Shown one piece after another: positions 17,080 to 25,500 of a stretch of DNA of 48,835 bases. Origin of the DNA: an uncultured Bacteroidota bacterium (GTDB taxonomy: Bacteria; Bacteroidota; Bacteroidia; Flavobacteriales; Flavobacteriaceae). The DNA is taken from NCBI GenBank assembly GCA_902618245.1, contig CACMZR010000011.1:1-48835 (forward strand). The letters are read 5' to 3'. The translations under genes and the position numbers were made by a program. Under the pieces are notes generated by a model. The model ran no database searches and had not been told where the DNA came from. It worked only from the letters and a program-made list of their open reading frames with translations. Within the stretch, counting starts at the first letter, position 1; each line of letters starts with the position of its first letter.

Positions 17080-18039
17080 ATGAAACCAAATATTTTTACC
17101 AAAGCCACCTTATTGATTCTTTTGATTTTCAATTTTTTGTCATGCAAAAATGAAAATAAAACTAGTAGCCCAAATCAAAAAATTTTTTTTAAGACTTCAT
17201 TAGCTCAATGGTCAATACACAATTCTATTCGTGAGGATGGAGTATCTCCATATGATTTTGCAAAAATCGCACATGATTTAGGTTTTGAAGGACTAGAATA
17301 TGTAAATGATCTTTATTCAGATGTTACTGAAAGTGAAGACAAATCTTTTGCAATAAAAGAATTTGTGTCAAAGAATAATGATCTAGCTGCTAAGTACAAT
17401 TTGAAAAATGTGCTTATTATGATTGACGGCGAGGGGGATTTAGCAAGCTCAAACTCTGAAGAAAGAATGCAAGCTGTTGAAAATCATAAATTATGGATAG
17501 ATGCCGCTAATAAAATGAATTGTTCAGCAATTAGAATAAACTTAAAAGGAGAAAAAGAAATAGAAAGTTGGATAAAATATTCGATAGAAAGTCTTAACGC
17601 CCTAGGAGAATATGCAAAGCCTCTGAACATTAATGTGATTGTAGAAAATCACGGTGGATTATCTTCAAATGCTAGTCTTCTCATGAAAGTTATAAACCAA
17701 GTAAACTTGGAAAATTGCGGCACTTTACCAGACTTTGGTAACTTTTGTATGAGTGAAGGATATGGGTCACTTAAAGACAATAATTGTGAAGACCCTTATG
17801 ATCCGTATTTAGGAGTCTCTGAGATGCTGCCCAGAGCATTTGGTCTGAGTGCAAAATCTTATGAGTTTGATTCTAATGGAGATGAGACCACCTTGAACTA
17901 CTATAAATTATTGTCAATTGCAAAAGATGCAGGATATTCTGGATATATTGGAGTAGAATATGAAGGTGAAAAACTTTCTGAAATAGACGGTATAATTGCA
18001 ACGAAAAAATTACTTGAAAAAGTAGCTTCTAAAATTTAA
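17080..18039 (+). CDS. Lipoprotein TIM-barrel sugar isomerase/epimerase-like protein
   Basis: The 319-residue product has a lipoprotein signal with the lipidated cysteine at C22 (FNFLSCKNENK), followed by a xylose-isomerase-like TIM barrel. Probable metal-binding acids lie in NVIVENHGG, TLPDFGNF and GVEYEGE. Where many relatives have His before the last strands, this one reads AKSYEF, so the metal site may differ. It should work in the periplasm or at the outer surface, unlike the cytoplasmic paralogue encoded from 20386. It is the first gene of the five-gene plus-strand operon. The reaction is unknown; epimerisation or dehydration of a keto-sugar is plausible. Confidence 0.82.
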   Translation: MKPNIFTKATLLILLIFNFLSCKNENKTSSPNQKIFFKTSLAQWSIHNSIREDGVSPYDFAKIAHDLGFEGLEYVNDLYSDVTESEDKSFAIKEFVSKNNDLAAKYNLKNVLIMIDGEGDLASSNSEERMQAVENHKLWIDAANKMNCSAIRINLKGEKEIESWIKYSIESLNALGEYAKPLNINVIVENHGGLSSNASLLMKVINQVNLENCGTLPDFGNFCMSEGYGSLKDNNCEDPYDPYLGVSEMLPRAFGLSAKSYEFDSNGDETTLNYYKLLSIAKDAGYSGYIGVEYEGEKLSEIDGIIATKKLLEKVASKI

Positions 18040-18041
18040 AG

Positions 18042-19253
18042 ATGACCCCTTTTAGACGTTTCCAACTTTCATTCCTTTTTTTCCTTGAGTTTTTTATTTG
18101 GGGAGGATGGTTTGTTACAATGGGAACATTTCTTTCTCAAGAATTTAATGCTTCTGGGGGTCAGCTTGCACTAGCCTATGAGACGCAGTCTATAGGTGCT
18201 ATAATTGCTCCTTTTGTAGTAGGATTAATTGCTGATCGTTATTTTGAAGCCCAAAAAATCTTGGGTATTCTTCACATTATAGGTGCGTCATTATTGTACA
18301 TGGCAAGTAACTCCGCTAGTTTTTCAAATTTTTATCCATACATTTTTATTTACATGCTTTTATATATGCCTACACTAGCTTTGTCAAATTCTGTAGCATT
18401 TCACCAAATGAAAGACCCCTCTAAACAATTTGCATCAATCAGAGTTTTGGGAAGTGTAGGTTGGATAGTCGCAGGATTAGTAATTGGTTTTTTTGCATGG
18501 GAAGGAATGCAGACATTAAAATATTCTTTTTACATGTCCTCTGGTGCTTCTGCAATACTTGGGATTTACTGTTTTATGCTTCCTAATACTCCTCCAAAGT
18601 TAGCTTCTAACAAAAAGTTATCTTTCCGAGAAATAATGGGTATTGATGCATTGTCTATGTTAAAAGATAGAGGTTTCCTATTTTTCTTTATTGCATCAAT
18701 CCTAATTTGTGTCCCATTAGCATTTTATTATCAACATGCTAATCAATTTTTAAATGAGCTAGGAATGAAAGCGGCTGCTTCAAAAATGATTTTAGGCCAA
18801 ATATCAGAAGTGTTATTTTTACTTTTGCTGCCTATTTTTATTAGAAGATATGGAATTAAAAATGCCCTTATTGTCGGTATTTTGGCTTGGGGAATACGCT
18901 ATATTTTATTTGCATATGGAAATGTAGGCACTCAAGTATGGATGTTGATTTTTGGAATCATTCTTCATGGTGTCTGCTACGATTTCTTTTTTGTTTCAGG
19001 CCAAATATATACTGACTTTAAAGCTGGTGAAAAATTCAAAAGTACTGCCCAAGGGTTAATAACTTTGGCGACTTATGGTGTTGGAATGCTGATTGGATTC
19101 CGATTTGCTGGATGGCTAACCGACCAATATGTTACTGATTCAGGTCATTTATGGAAGAATATATGGGTTCAACCTGCTATTTTTTCATTTGTTGTTTTAA
19201 CTTTATTTTTAATCTTTTTTAAGAATGAAACTATTAAAATCAAAACAGTATGA
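18042..19253 (+). CDS. MFS transporter of the nucleoside:H+ symporter type
   Basis: The 403-residue protein has about twelve hydrophobic helices. It starts with FLEFFIWGGWFVTMGTFL, and VVGLIADRYF in the 2-3 loop resembles the NupG/NHS group of the major facilitator superfamily. It is an inner-membrane proton symporter. In Bacteroidota, members of this group often sit beside Gfo/Idh/MocA and DUF1080 genes rather than nucleoside genes. Here it is 2 bases after the TIM-barrel gene and overlaps the oxidoreductase gene by 4 bases, so import of a modified sugar is more likely than nucleoside uptake. That substrate is inference. Confidence 0.85.
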   Translation: MTPFRRFQLSFLFFLEFFIWGGWFVTMGTFLSQEFNASGGQLALAYETQSIGAIIAPFVVGLIADRYFEAQKILGILHIIGASLLYMASNSASFSNFYPYIFIYMLLYMPTLALSNSVAFHQMKDPSKQFASIRVLGSVGWIVAGLVIGFFAWEGMQTLKYSFYMSSGASAILGIYCFMLPNTPPKLASNKKLSFREIMGIDALSMLKDRGFLFFFIASILICVPLAFYYQHANQFLNELGMKAAASKMILGQISEVLFLLLLPIFIRRYGIKNALIVGILAWGIRYILFAYGNVGTQVWMLIFGIILHGVCYDFFFVSGQIYTDFKAGEKFKSTAQGLITLATYGVGMLIGFRFAGWLTDQYVTDSGHLWKNIWVQPAIFSFVVLTLFLIFFKNETIKIKTV

Positions 19254-20389
19254 ATAAAATTAAACTTGGAATATTAGGTGGCGGTGGTGACTCCTTAATA
19301 GGGATACTACACCGTGTTGCCTCAAATATGTATGATCGCTATCAAATAGTCGGAGGAGTTTTTAATCCTAATTATGAAGAAAATTTGAAATTTGCTGATA
19401 AGATTGGAGTCGATACAGATAGGGTCTATATTGACTTTGATACTTTTATAGAGGAAGAAATTAAAAAATCTAGCGAGGAACGTATTGAGGTGGTTTCTGT
19501 TCTTACCCCAAATTTTTTACACTTCCCAATGGCAAAAAAACTTTTGGAGAATGGTTTTCACGTTATCTGCGAAAAACCTTTAACTACATCATATAAAGAA
19601 GCAATTGAATTAGAAACACTCCAAAAAAAACATAACTCTATTTTTGCTGTTACTTATACCTACACTGGTTATCCTATGGTACGGCACATGAAACATTTGA
19701 TAGCCTCAGGTGCCCTTGGGGAGATTCAAAAAACAGATGTGCAATATTATCAAGGATGGATAAATCCAGTCATTCATGACCCTGAAATTCGAAAGACAGT
19801 TTGGCGTCTTGATCCCAAAAAAGCAGGGATTAGCTCATGTATTGGTGATATTGGAACCCATGCATTTCAGATGACTGAATATCTAACAGGAATGGAGGTA
19901 AAATATGTACTTTCAGATCTCAATATGCTATATGATGATAATGAATTGGATCTTGACGGTACAATTCTTATTCGTTTTTCTGAAAAAGTAAAAGGAGTTA
20001 TTCGAGCAAGTCAAATTGCTACAGGAGAAGAAAACGGTCTAACTGTGGCTATTTATGGTAAAAAAGGTGCCTTCAAATGGGAGCAAGAAAATCCAAACAT
20101 ACTTTATCACATAACTGACGACGAGCCTAAAAGAATTATTAAGCCAGGACATGCATATGTTTCTGAAGTTGCGGCTGATGGAACAAAACTACCCGGCGGA
20201 CATCCTGAGGGTATATTTGATGCTATGGGTAATATCTATAAAGGTGTTGCCAAAGCCCTGAGGGACGAAACTGCATTTGATGGAGAATATCCTACGATGA
20301 ACGATGGCGTAAGGGGTATGCTATTTATTGAAAAAGTTGTTGAATCACATAAAAATGGAAATATATGGCTAAGCTTGGAAAGGAAATGA
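19250..20389 (+). CDS. Gfo/Idh/MocA family NAD(P)-dependent oxidoreductase
   Basis: The 379-residue protein has a Rossmann domain opening LGILGGGGDSLIGILHR. It carries the family motif EKPLTTSYKEA (Lys in CEKP) and the catalytic segment GDIGTHAFQM with Asp and His. No signal peptide is present, so it is cytoplasmic. Family members interconvert sugar hydroxyl and keto groups, including C3 oxidation or reduction of glucosides. In this operon it could reduce an imported 3-keto sugar. It overlaps both neighbours by 4 bases (ATGA), suggesting tight stoichiometric coupling. Confidence 0.9.
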   Translation: MNKIKLGILGGGGDSLIGILHRVASNMYDRYQIVGGVFNPNYEENLKFADKIGVDTDRVYIDFDTFIEEEIKKSSEERIEVVSVLTPNFLHFPMAKKLLENGFHVICEKPLTTSYKEAIELETLQKKHNSIFAVTYTYTGYPMVRHMKHLIASGALGEIQKTDVQYYQGWINPVIHDPEIRKTVWRLDPKKAGISSCIGDIGTHAFQMTEYLTGMEVKYVLSDLNMLYDDNELDLDGTILIRFSEKVKGVIRASQIATGEENGLTVAIYGKKGAFKWEQENPNILYHITDDEPKRIIKPGHAYVSEVAADGTKLPGGHPEGIFDAMGNIYKGVAKALRDETAFDGEYPTMNDGVRGMLFIEKVVESHKNGNIWLSLERK

Positions 20390-21447
20390 AAACAGTAAAA
20401 GGACCTGGAATTTTTCTTGCCCAATTTGTTGACAATAAAGCTCCTTTTAACACATTAGAAGGAATGTGTAAGTGGGCATCTGATTTAGGGTATAAAGGAA
20501 TTCAAATCCCTACATGGGAATCATTCTTAATTGATTTAGATAAAGCAGCTGAGAGTAAAACTTATTGTGATGAACTTAAAGGGAAAATAAATTCTTTTGG
20601 TTTAGAAATCACTGAACTTTCAACTCATCTTCAAGGTCAATTGGTCGCTGTTCACCCAGCATACGATTTGATGTTTGATAACTTTGCCCCAGACGCTTTC
20701 AAGAATAATCCTAGGGCGAGGACGGATTGGGCTGTGGAAATAATGAAAAAAGCTGCAAAAGCTAGTAATCATTTGGGCCTCAAAACACATGCGACTTTTT
20801 CAGGGGCTTTACTTTGGCACACTTGGCATCCATGGCCTCAAAGGCCTGAGGGTCTAGTAGAACTTGGATTTAGTGAATTAGCAAAAAGATGGATGCCTAT
20901 TTTGGATATATACGACGAAAATGGTGTTGACGTGTGTTATGAAATTCATCCAGGTGAGGACCTTCATGATGGTGTAACGTTTGAGCGCTTTCTTGAGGCA
21001 ACAAACAACCACAAGAGAGTAAATATTTTATATGATCCAAGTCATTTTGTTCTGCAACAGCTTGATTATATTGAGTATATTGATCACTACCACGATTTTA
21101 TTAAATCATTTCACGTAAAGGATTCTGAATTTAAACCAACGGGTAAAAAGGGGGCGTTTGGTGGTTACGGTGATTGGATTGACCGCGCTGGACGTTATCG
21201 TTCTCCAGGAGATGGTCAAATTGACTTTAAATCTATATTTACTAAACTTACTGAATATGGCTGTGATGTATGGGCAGTGATGGAATGGGAATGCTGCATA
21301 AAAAGCCCCGAACAAGGAGCTAGAGAAGGTGCTCCGTTCATTAAAAGACATATAATTGAAGCCACTCAAAAGACTTTCGATGACTTTGCAGGAGGTAAAA
21401 TCGATGAGCAATTATTAAAAAATATTTTAAACTTGAAAAAACAATGA
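20386..21447 (+). CDS. Cytoplasmic TIM-barrel sugar isomerase/epimerase
   Basis: From the ATG at 20386 the product is 353 residues. An earlier in-frame ATG at 20365 is rejected because the later one makes the ATGA overlap used throughout this operon and has GGAAAGG just upstream. The xylose-isomerase-like barrel has candidate metal ligands in order: Glu in CYEIHPGE, Asp and His in YDPSHF, His in FHVKDSEF and Glu in VMEWECC. There is no signal peptide. Homologues act as keto-sugar epimerases or isomerases. Within this operon a step after 3-keto sugar formation or reduction is likely. Confidence 0.87.
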   Translation: MKTVKGPGIFLAQFVDNKAPFNTLEGMCKWASDLGYKGIQIPTWESFLIDLDKAAESKTYCDELKGKINSFGLEITELSTHLQGQLVAVHPAYDLMFDNFAPDAFKNNPRARTDWAVEIMKKAAKASNHLGLKTHATFSGALLWHTWHPWPQRPEGLVELGFSELAKRWMPILDIYDENGVDVCYEIHPGEDLHDGVTFERFLEATNNHKRVNILYDPSHFVLQQLDYIEYIDHYHDFIKSFHVKDSEFKPTGKKGAFGGYGDWIDRAGRYRSPGDGQIDFKSIFTKLTEYGCDVWAVMEWECCIKSPEQGAREGAPFIKRHIIEATQKTFDDFAGGKIDEQLLKNILNLKKQ

Positions 21448-22166
21448 AAAATACTATTCTTATACTAATAATGATGTTTTTATTTTTGAGTAATGGAAAC
21501 GAAAATAATAATCATAACGATGCAAATGATTGGGAATCCCTTTTTGATGGTAAAACATTAAATGGATGGCATAGATACAATCGAAAGGGTGTAAAGCCTA
21601 TATGGACAGCAAAAAAAGGAGTATTGACTTTTGATCCAAATTTAATTCAGAGAGGAGACTATGTTCATGACCTTGTTACAGATAAGATTTTCAAAAGCTT
21701 TCAACTTTCAATAGAATGGAATATTTCAGAAGGTGGAAACAGTGGAATTTTTTGGGGAGTACAAGAGGGTGAAGACCTTAATAAGCCATACTCCACTGGT
21801 CCAGAAATCCAAATATTAGATAATGAACGTCATCCAGATGCAAAAGCTAACCCAAAATTTCATCAAGCAGGTGCGCTTTACGATATTGTGCAGCCTAGTA
21901 AAGATGTTTGCAAACCTGCTGGGCAATGGAATCATGTATTATTAACAGTTGATCATAGAAAAAATGAAGGTAGTGTTGTCCTTAATGGAACAAAAATTGT
22001 TGAATTCCCATTGAGAGGCGAAAAATGGGAATCTCTAATTTCAAATTCGAAATTCGGCGATAAATGCGAGTACAAAAGATTTGCTAGACTAAAATCTGGA
22101 AAAATAAGTTTACAGGACCACGGGAATAAAGTATCATTTAGAAATATTAAGATTCGAAGACTATAA
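21444..22166 (+). CDS. Exported DUF1080 protein, probable 3-keto-disaccharide hydrolase/lyase
   Basis: The 240-residue product has a signal peptide (hydrophobic residues 4-17). Its single DUF1080 (concanavalin-like) domain has the hallmarks SLFDGKTLNGWH, GGNSGIFWGVQEG, GPEIQILDNERHPDA and HQAGALYDI. DUF1080 proteins are described as 3-keto-disaccharide hydrolases and related lyases, which cleave glycosides only after C3 oxidation. It would act in the periplasm on the product of the flavin dehydrogenase encoded divergently. The gene overlaps the preceding one by 4 bases and ends 13 bases before yicC. Confidence 0.87.
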   Translation: MKNTILILIMMFLFLSNGNENNNHNDANDWESLFDGKTLNGWHRYNRKGVKPIWTAKKGVLTFDPNLIQRGDYVHDLVTDKIFKSFQLSIEWNISEGGNSGIFWGVQEGEDLNKPYSTGPEIQILDNERHPDAKANPKFHQAGALYDIVQPSKDVCKPAGQWNHVLLTVDHRKNEGSVVLNGTKIVEFPLRGEKWESLISNSKFGDKCEYKRFARLKSGKISLQDHGNKVSFRNIKIRRL

Positions 22167-22179
22167 TTAAGATAAACAT

Positions 22180-23037
22180 ATGATACTATCCATGACAGGT
22201 TTTGGAAAAAAGGAATTCCAATACAAGGACAAGTGCATTAGTGTTGAAATACGCTCTTTAAATAGTAAGAATACAGATATTACAATTAGAACTCCTAACT
22301 ACTTAAGACCTCTAGACCTTGAGATTAGAAAAAAACTTGCAATTAAGATGCAAAGGGGTAAAATTGATTTAAATATACATATTGAATTTACCAGAGATTT
22401 TGTACCTACATCGATTAACAACAAAATAGTCAAAGCTTACATGAAACAATTAGAAGAAATTGGATCGTCTACCGAAAGTGAGCGAATATCGATGGCAATG
22501 CGTCTACCTGAGGCCTTCTCTTCGGATAAAGAAGAATTGAATGAGGAAGAAAAAAAGATTCTTTTATCTAATCTAGATATAGTAATCAGCGATATAAAAG
22601 ATTTTCAAAGAAATGAGGGTGTTGAAATGCAAAAAGACATTGAATTAAGATTAAATTTAATTGATTCACATTTGAAAAATGTTATTGAATTAGAGCCTAA
22701 ACGAATTGAAAAAATGAGAGAAAAGCTTTTGGCTTCAATACAAAGTCTCAAGATTGAAATTGATGCTAACCGATTTGAGCAAGAAATGATATTCTACCTT
22801 GAGAAATTTGATATAACAGAGGAAAAAGTACGTTTAAAAAATCATATCAAATATTTTCGGGAAGTTACAAATGAAGATTCTCCTAATGGGAAAAAACTTG
22901 GCTTTATTGCTCAAGAGATGGGTAGAGAGATAAATACCATAGGTTCAAAAGCTAATGACGCTCATCTCCAAAAAATTGTTGTTCAAATGAAAGACGAATT
23001 AGAGAAAATTAAAGAGCAACTCCTTAACATTTTATAG
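22180..23037 (+). CDS. yicC: YicC family endoribonuclease
   Basis: The 285-residue protein starts with the YicC hallmark MILSMTGFGKKEF and continues through the YicC N-domain (NLRSLN-like segment EIRSLNSKN). It ends with the DUF1732 part, including FIAQEMGREINTIGSKAND. YicC proteins are cytoplasmic RNases acting on small RNAs and other RNA targets. In Bacteroidota the gene is regularly followed by gmk and nadD, as here. Only 13 bases separate it from the DUF1080 gene, so the sugar operon may read into it. Confidence 0.93.
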   Translation: MILSMTGFGKKEFQYKDKCISVEIRSLNSKNTDITIRTPNYLRPLDLEIRKKLAIKMQRGKIDLNIHIEFTRDFVPTSINNKIVKAYMKQLEEIGSSTESERISMAMRLPEAFSSDKEELNEEEKKILLSNLDIVISDIKDFQRNEGVEMQKDIELRLNLIDSHLKNVIELEPKRIEKMREKLLASIQSLKIEIDANRFEQEMIFYLEKFDITEEKVRLKNHIKYFREVTNEDSPNGKKLGFIAQEMGREINTIGSKANDAHLQKIVVQMKDELEKIKEQLLNIL

Positions 23038-23038
23038 A

Positions 23039-23608
23039 TTGGATTCAGGAAAACTTGTTGTCCTATCGGCTCCTTCAGGAAGTGGTAAAACATCACTTGT
23101 TAAAGAGCTATTAAAGGAAAAACTCAATCTTGGTTTTTCAATTTCCGCAACTTCTAGAGCTCCTAGAGGAAAAGAAAAAAATAATTTAGATTATTACTTT
23201 TTGAGTAATGATGAATTTGTTGAAAAAATCAATGAAAATGCTTTTTTAGAGTATGAAGAAGTTTATAAAGGAACCTTTTATGGAACATTAAAAAATGAGA
23301 TTAAAAGAATTTGGGAATCAGGAAAACACGTGCTTTTTGATATTGATGTTTATGGTGGTATTAAAATTAAAAACCAATATCCAGAAAATACTTTATCTGT
23401 TTTTATTATGCCTCCCTCAATAAAGGAGTTGGAAATAAGACTAAGAAAACGGGGTACGGAAAGTGAAGAAAAAATCAAACATCGTCTTAATAAATCAAAG
23501 GAAGAATTGTCCTTTTCAAAAAAATTTGATGTGGTAGTTATGAATGATGATTTTATAGAAACGAAAATTAAATTAATAGAAATTGTAAATGAATTCATAA
23601 AATCTTAA
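23039..23608 (+). CDS. gmk: Guanylate kinase
   Basis: The 189-residue enzyme has the P-loop SAPSGSGKTSL near residue 10. It also has the GMP-binding stretch SATSRAPRGKE with DYYFLS, and the catalytic segment VLFDIDVYGGIKI. It phosphorylates GMP to GDP and is essential. The start is TTG at 23039, one base after the yicC stop, since no ATG or GTG precedes the P-loop at the right distance. A weak start may set a low level relative to yicC. Length is slightly shorter than the E. coli enzyme but complete. Confidence 0.95.
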   Translation: MDSGKLVVLSAPSGSGKTSLVKELLKEKLNLGFSISATSRAPRGKEKNNLDYYFLSNDEFVEKINENAFLEYEEVYKGTFYGTLKNEIKRIWESGKHVLFDIDVYGGIKIKNQYPENTLSVFIMPPSIKELEIRLRKRGTESEEKIKHRLNKSKEELSFSKKFDVVVMNDDFIETKIKLIEIVNEFIKS

Positions 23609-23628
23609 TCATAATTGTAAATTTTAAA

Positions 23629-24213
23629 ATGAAGAGAATTGGTTTATTTTTTGGCAGCTTTAATCCAATACATAATGACCATTTAAAACTAGCTTCTTTT
23701 TTTCTTGAAAAAGCTGACCTAGATTTAATTTGGTTTTTGATTACACCTCAAAATCCATGGAAAAAAACAACTGATCTATTAGATGAAAGTGAACGTTTAA
23801 AAATAGTGTCCCAAGCGTTGGTATCTCATCCAAAATTTGAAGTGAATACAATTGAATTCAAACTGCCTAAACCAAGTTATACTTACACAACCCTCACAAA
23901 ATTAAAGAAGCAATATCCTGAAAAAGTATTTAAACTCATATTAGGGGCTGATAGTCTTATATCTTTTGATAAATGGAAAAATTATGATAAAATTTTAGAT
24001 GAATTTGAATTATTGATTTATCCAAGGAAAACCAACGAGTCAATTCCGAAAAAGTTTTTAGAGCATTCAAAAATTTTTTGGCCTGAAGCTCCAAATTTAA
24101 TAATTAGCTCCTCTGAAATAAGAAAAAAAATTCGTGAGGGTAACGATGTGAGTACTCAAATACCAATTAAAAGTTGGGAGTATATAAAAGAGAATAATTT
24201 TTATTCTACATAA
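23629..24213 (+). CDS. nadD: Nicotinate-nucleotide adenylyltransferase
   Basis: The 194-residue protein has the nucleotidyltransferase motif GSFNPIHNDH (consensus GxFxPxHxGH, with Asp replacing Gly). It also has TPQNPWKK for substrate binding, GADSLISFDKW, and the late ISSSEIRKKI motif matching the ISST-x-IR signature. It makes nicotinate adenine dinucleotide in NAD synthesis. It is the third gene of the yicC-gmk-nadD set, 20 bases after gmk. Its stop directly abuts the stop of the convergent glycosyltransferase gene. Confidence 0.95.
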   Translation: MKRIGLFFGSFNPIHNDHLKLASFFLEKADLDLIWFLITPQNPWKKTTDLLDESERLKIVSQALVSHPKFEVNTIEFKLPKPSYTYTTLTKLKKQYPEKVFKLILGADSLISFDKWKNYDKILDEFELLIYPRKTNESIPKKFLEHSKIFWPEAPNLIISSSEIRKKIREGNDVSTQIPIKSWEYIKENNFYST

Positions 24214-25500
24214 TTAGCTTTCAATTAAAACTTCTCTGATTAAACGTTTTGTGATTTCCTCGCGGCTCCAATTCTTAATATTTAATAACTTATTTTTAGG
24301 TTTTTTTACAAAATCAATTAAATTTCTCAAGTAATCTTCAATAATCTTTTTTTCATGATCTCTAGCTATACATACATTAGTGGCTTGTAACAAAAATCTA
24401 GAGGTATTAGTATCTGGGCTCCCAATGCATAGTATTGGAATTTCTGTTGCTAAATATTCTAATAATTTCCCAGATATCATTTGATTTTCAGCTTCTTTAA
24501 AAATGAAATTGCACAAAAGATCTGCACTTTTCATAAGCGCAATTGCTTTTGAATGAGATATATAACCTAAATATTCAAAATCTACTTTAGGTATTTTAGA
24601 TCTAATTACATTAATAATTTCAGAATTTATATTTCCTGCTATCGTAAAATGAATTGAATAATAATTCGAAAGCTTTTTTATAACCTCTAAAAGAACTATA
24701 TAATTATGACTTTCTGTAAGTAATCCCGTGTAAACAACGTGAAATCCATTTTTCTTGGGTAATGATTTGGTCATTTTCATGAGCCTTGAATCATAACCAT
24801 TAGGCAGAGTTATAAACTTTTGATTAGGGGCTTTCAATTTAAGTTTATCTAAAAAAAATCCACCAGCAGTAGTTATGACTCCATTTGCATATTGAATTAC
24901 TTGTTTCTCAAGTTTTTCATCTCTAGAAACAGTTTTTTTGGAACGATATAATGAAGTGTTGTAAAAAATATCTGTCCAAGGATCCCTTAGATCAACCCAC
25001 CAATTAAAATCATAATGTTTCCTTAGCCTTAACGCAACTAAATGAGTTGAATGAGGAGGACCAGTTGTTATTATTTTTTTAATTTTTTCTTCTTTAATTA
25101 AGTCAAATGCAGCTCGATATGCAAATTTGATCCAACCTATTCTTGCATCAGGTACAAAAAAATTTCCCCTGATATATGCAGCAAGTTTCATGAAAAGATT
25201 GTTTGTTTTTACTTCACCTTGTGGTATTCCAATTTTTTTATCTCCAGTAATTATCCTTGAATACCATTTTAATGGTTCGAAAGTTCCTGTTTTAATGACA
25301 TTTAAGTCTTTTGTTTCCTCATTTAAAGTGTGGTCTAGAACAGGATATGATGCTTTAGATTCATCAACTGTAATTACAAAAGGCAAATATCCTAGCTTCT
25401 TTAAATATTTAGCGAAATACATCCAACGCTGAACGCCAGACCCTCCAGATGGTGGCCAATAATAGGTGATGATTAAAATTTTGGATTTATTCCCGTTCAA
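24214..25500 (-). CDS. Glycosyltransferase, GT4-like, at the end of the SUF operon
   Basis: The preferred start is TTG at 25500, which overlaps the stop of the DUF2480 gene as TTGA and gives 428 residues. It opens with KILIITYYWPPSGGSGVQRW, the classic GT-B N-terminal motif. The C-terminal nucleotide-sugar region includes LLTESHNYIVLLE and SGKLLEYLATEIPILCIG, with the conserved Glu of the E-x7-E-like motif. An ATG at 25539 would also work, but would lie within the end of DUF2480. It is probably cytoplasmic or membrane-associated and adds a sugar to an envelope glycan; the acceptor is unknown. There is no obvious link to Fe-S assembly. Confidence 0.82.
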   Translation of the reverse strand: MNGNKSKILIITYYWPPSGGSGVQRWMYFAKYLKKLGYLPFVITVDESKASYPVLDHTLNEETKDLNVIKTGTFEPLKWYSRIITGDKKIGIPQGEVKTNNLFMKLAAYIRGNFFVPDARIGWIKFAYRAAFDLIKEEKIKKIITTGPPHSTHLVALRLRKHYDFNWWVDLRDPWTDIFYNTSLYRSKKTVSRDEKLEKQVIQYANGVITTAGGFFLDKLKLKAPNQKFITLPNGYDSRLMKMTKSLPKKNGFHVVYTGLLTESHNYIVLLEVIKKLSNYYSIHFTIAGNINSEIINVIRSKIPKVDFEYLGYISHSKAIALMKSADLLCNFIFKEAENQMISGKLLEYLATEIPILCIGSPDTNTSRFLLQATNVCIARDHEKKIIEDYLRNLIDFVKKPKNKLLNIKNWSREEITKRLIREVLIES

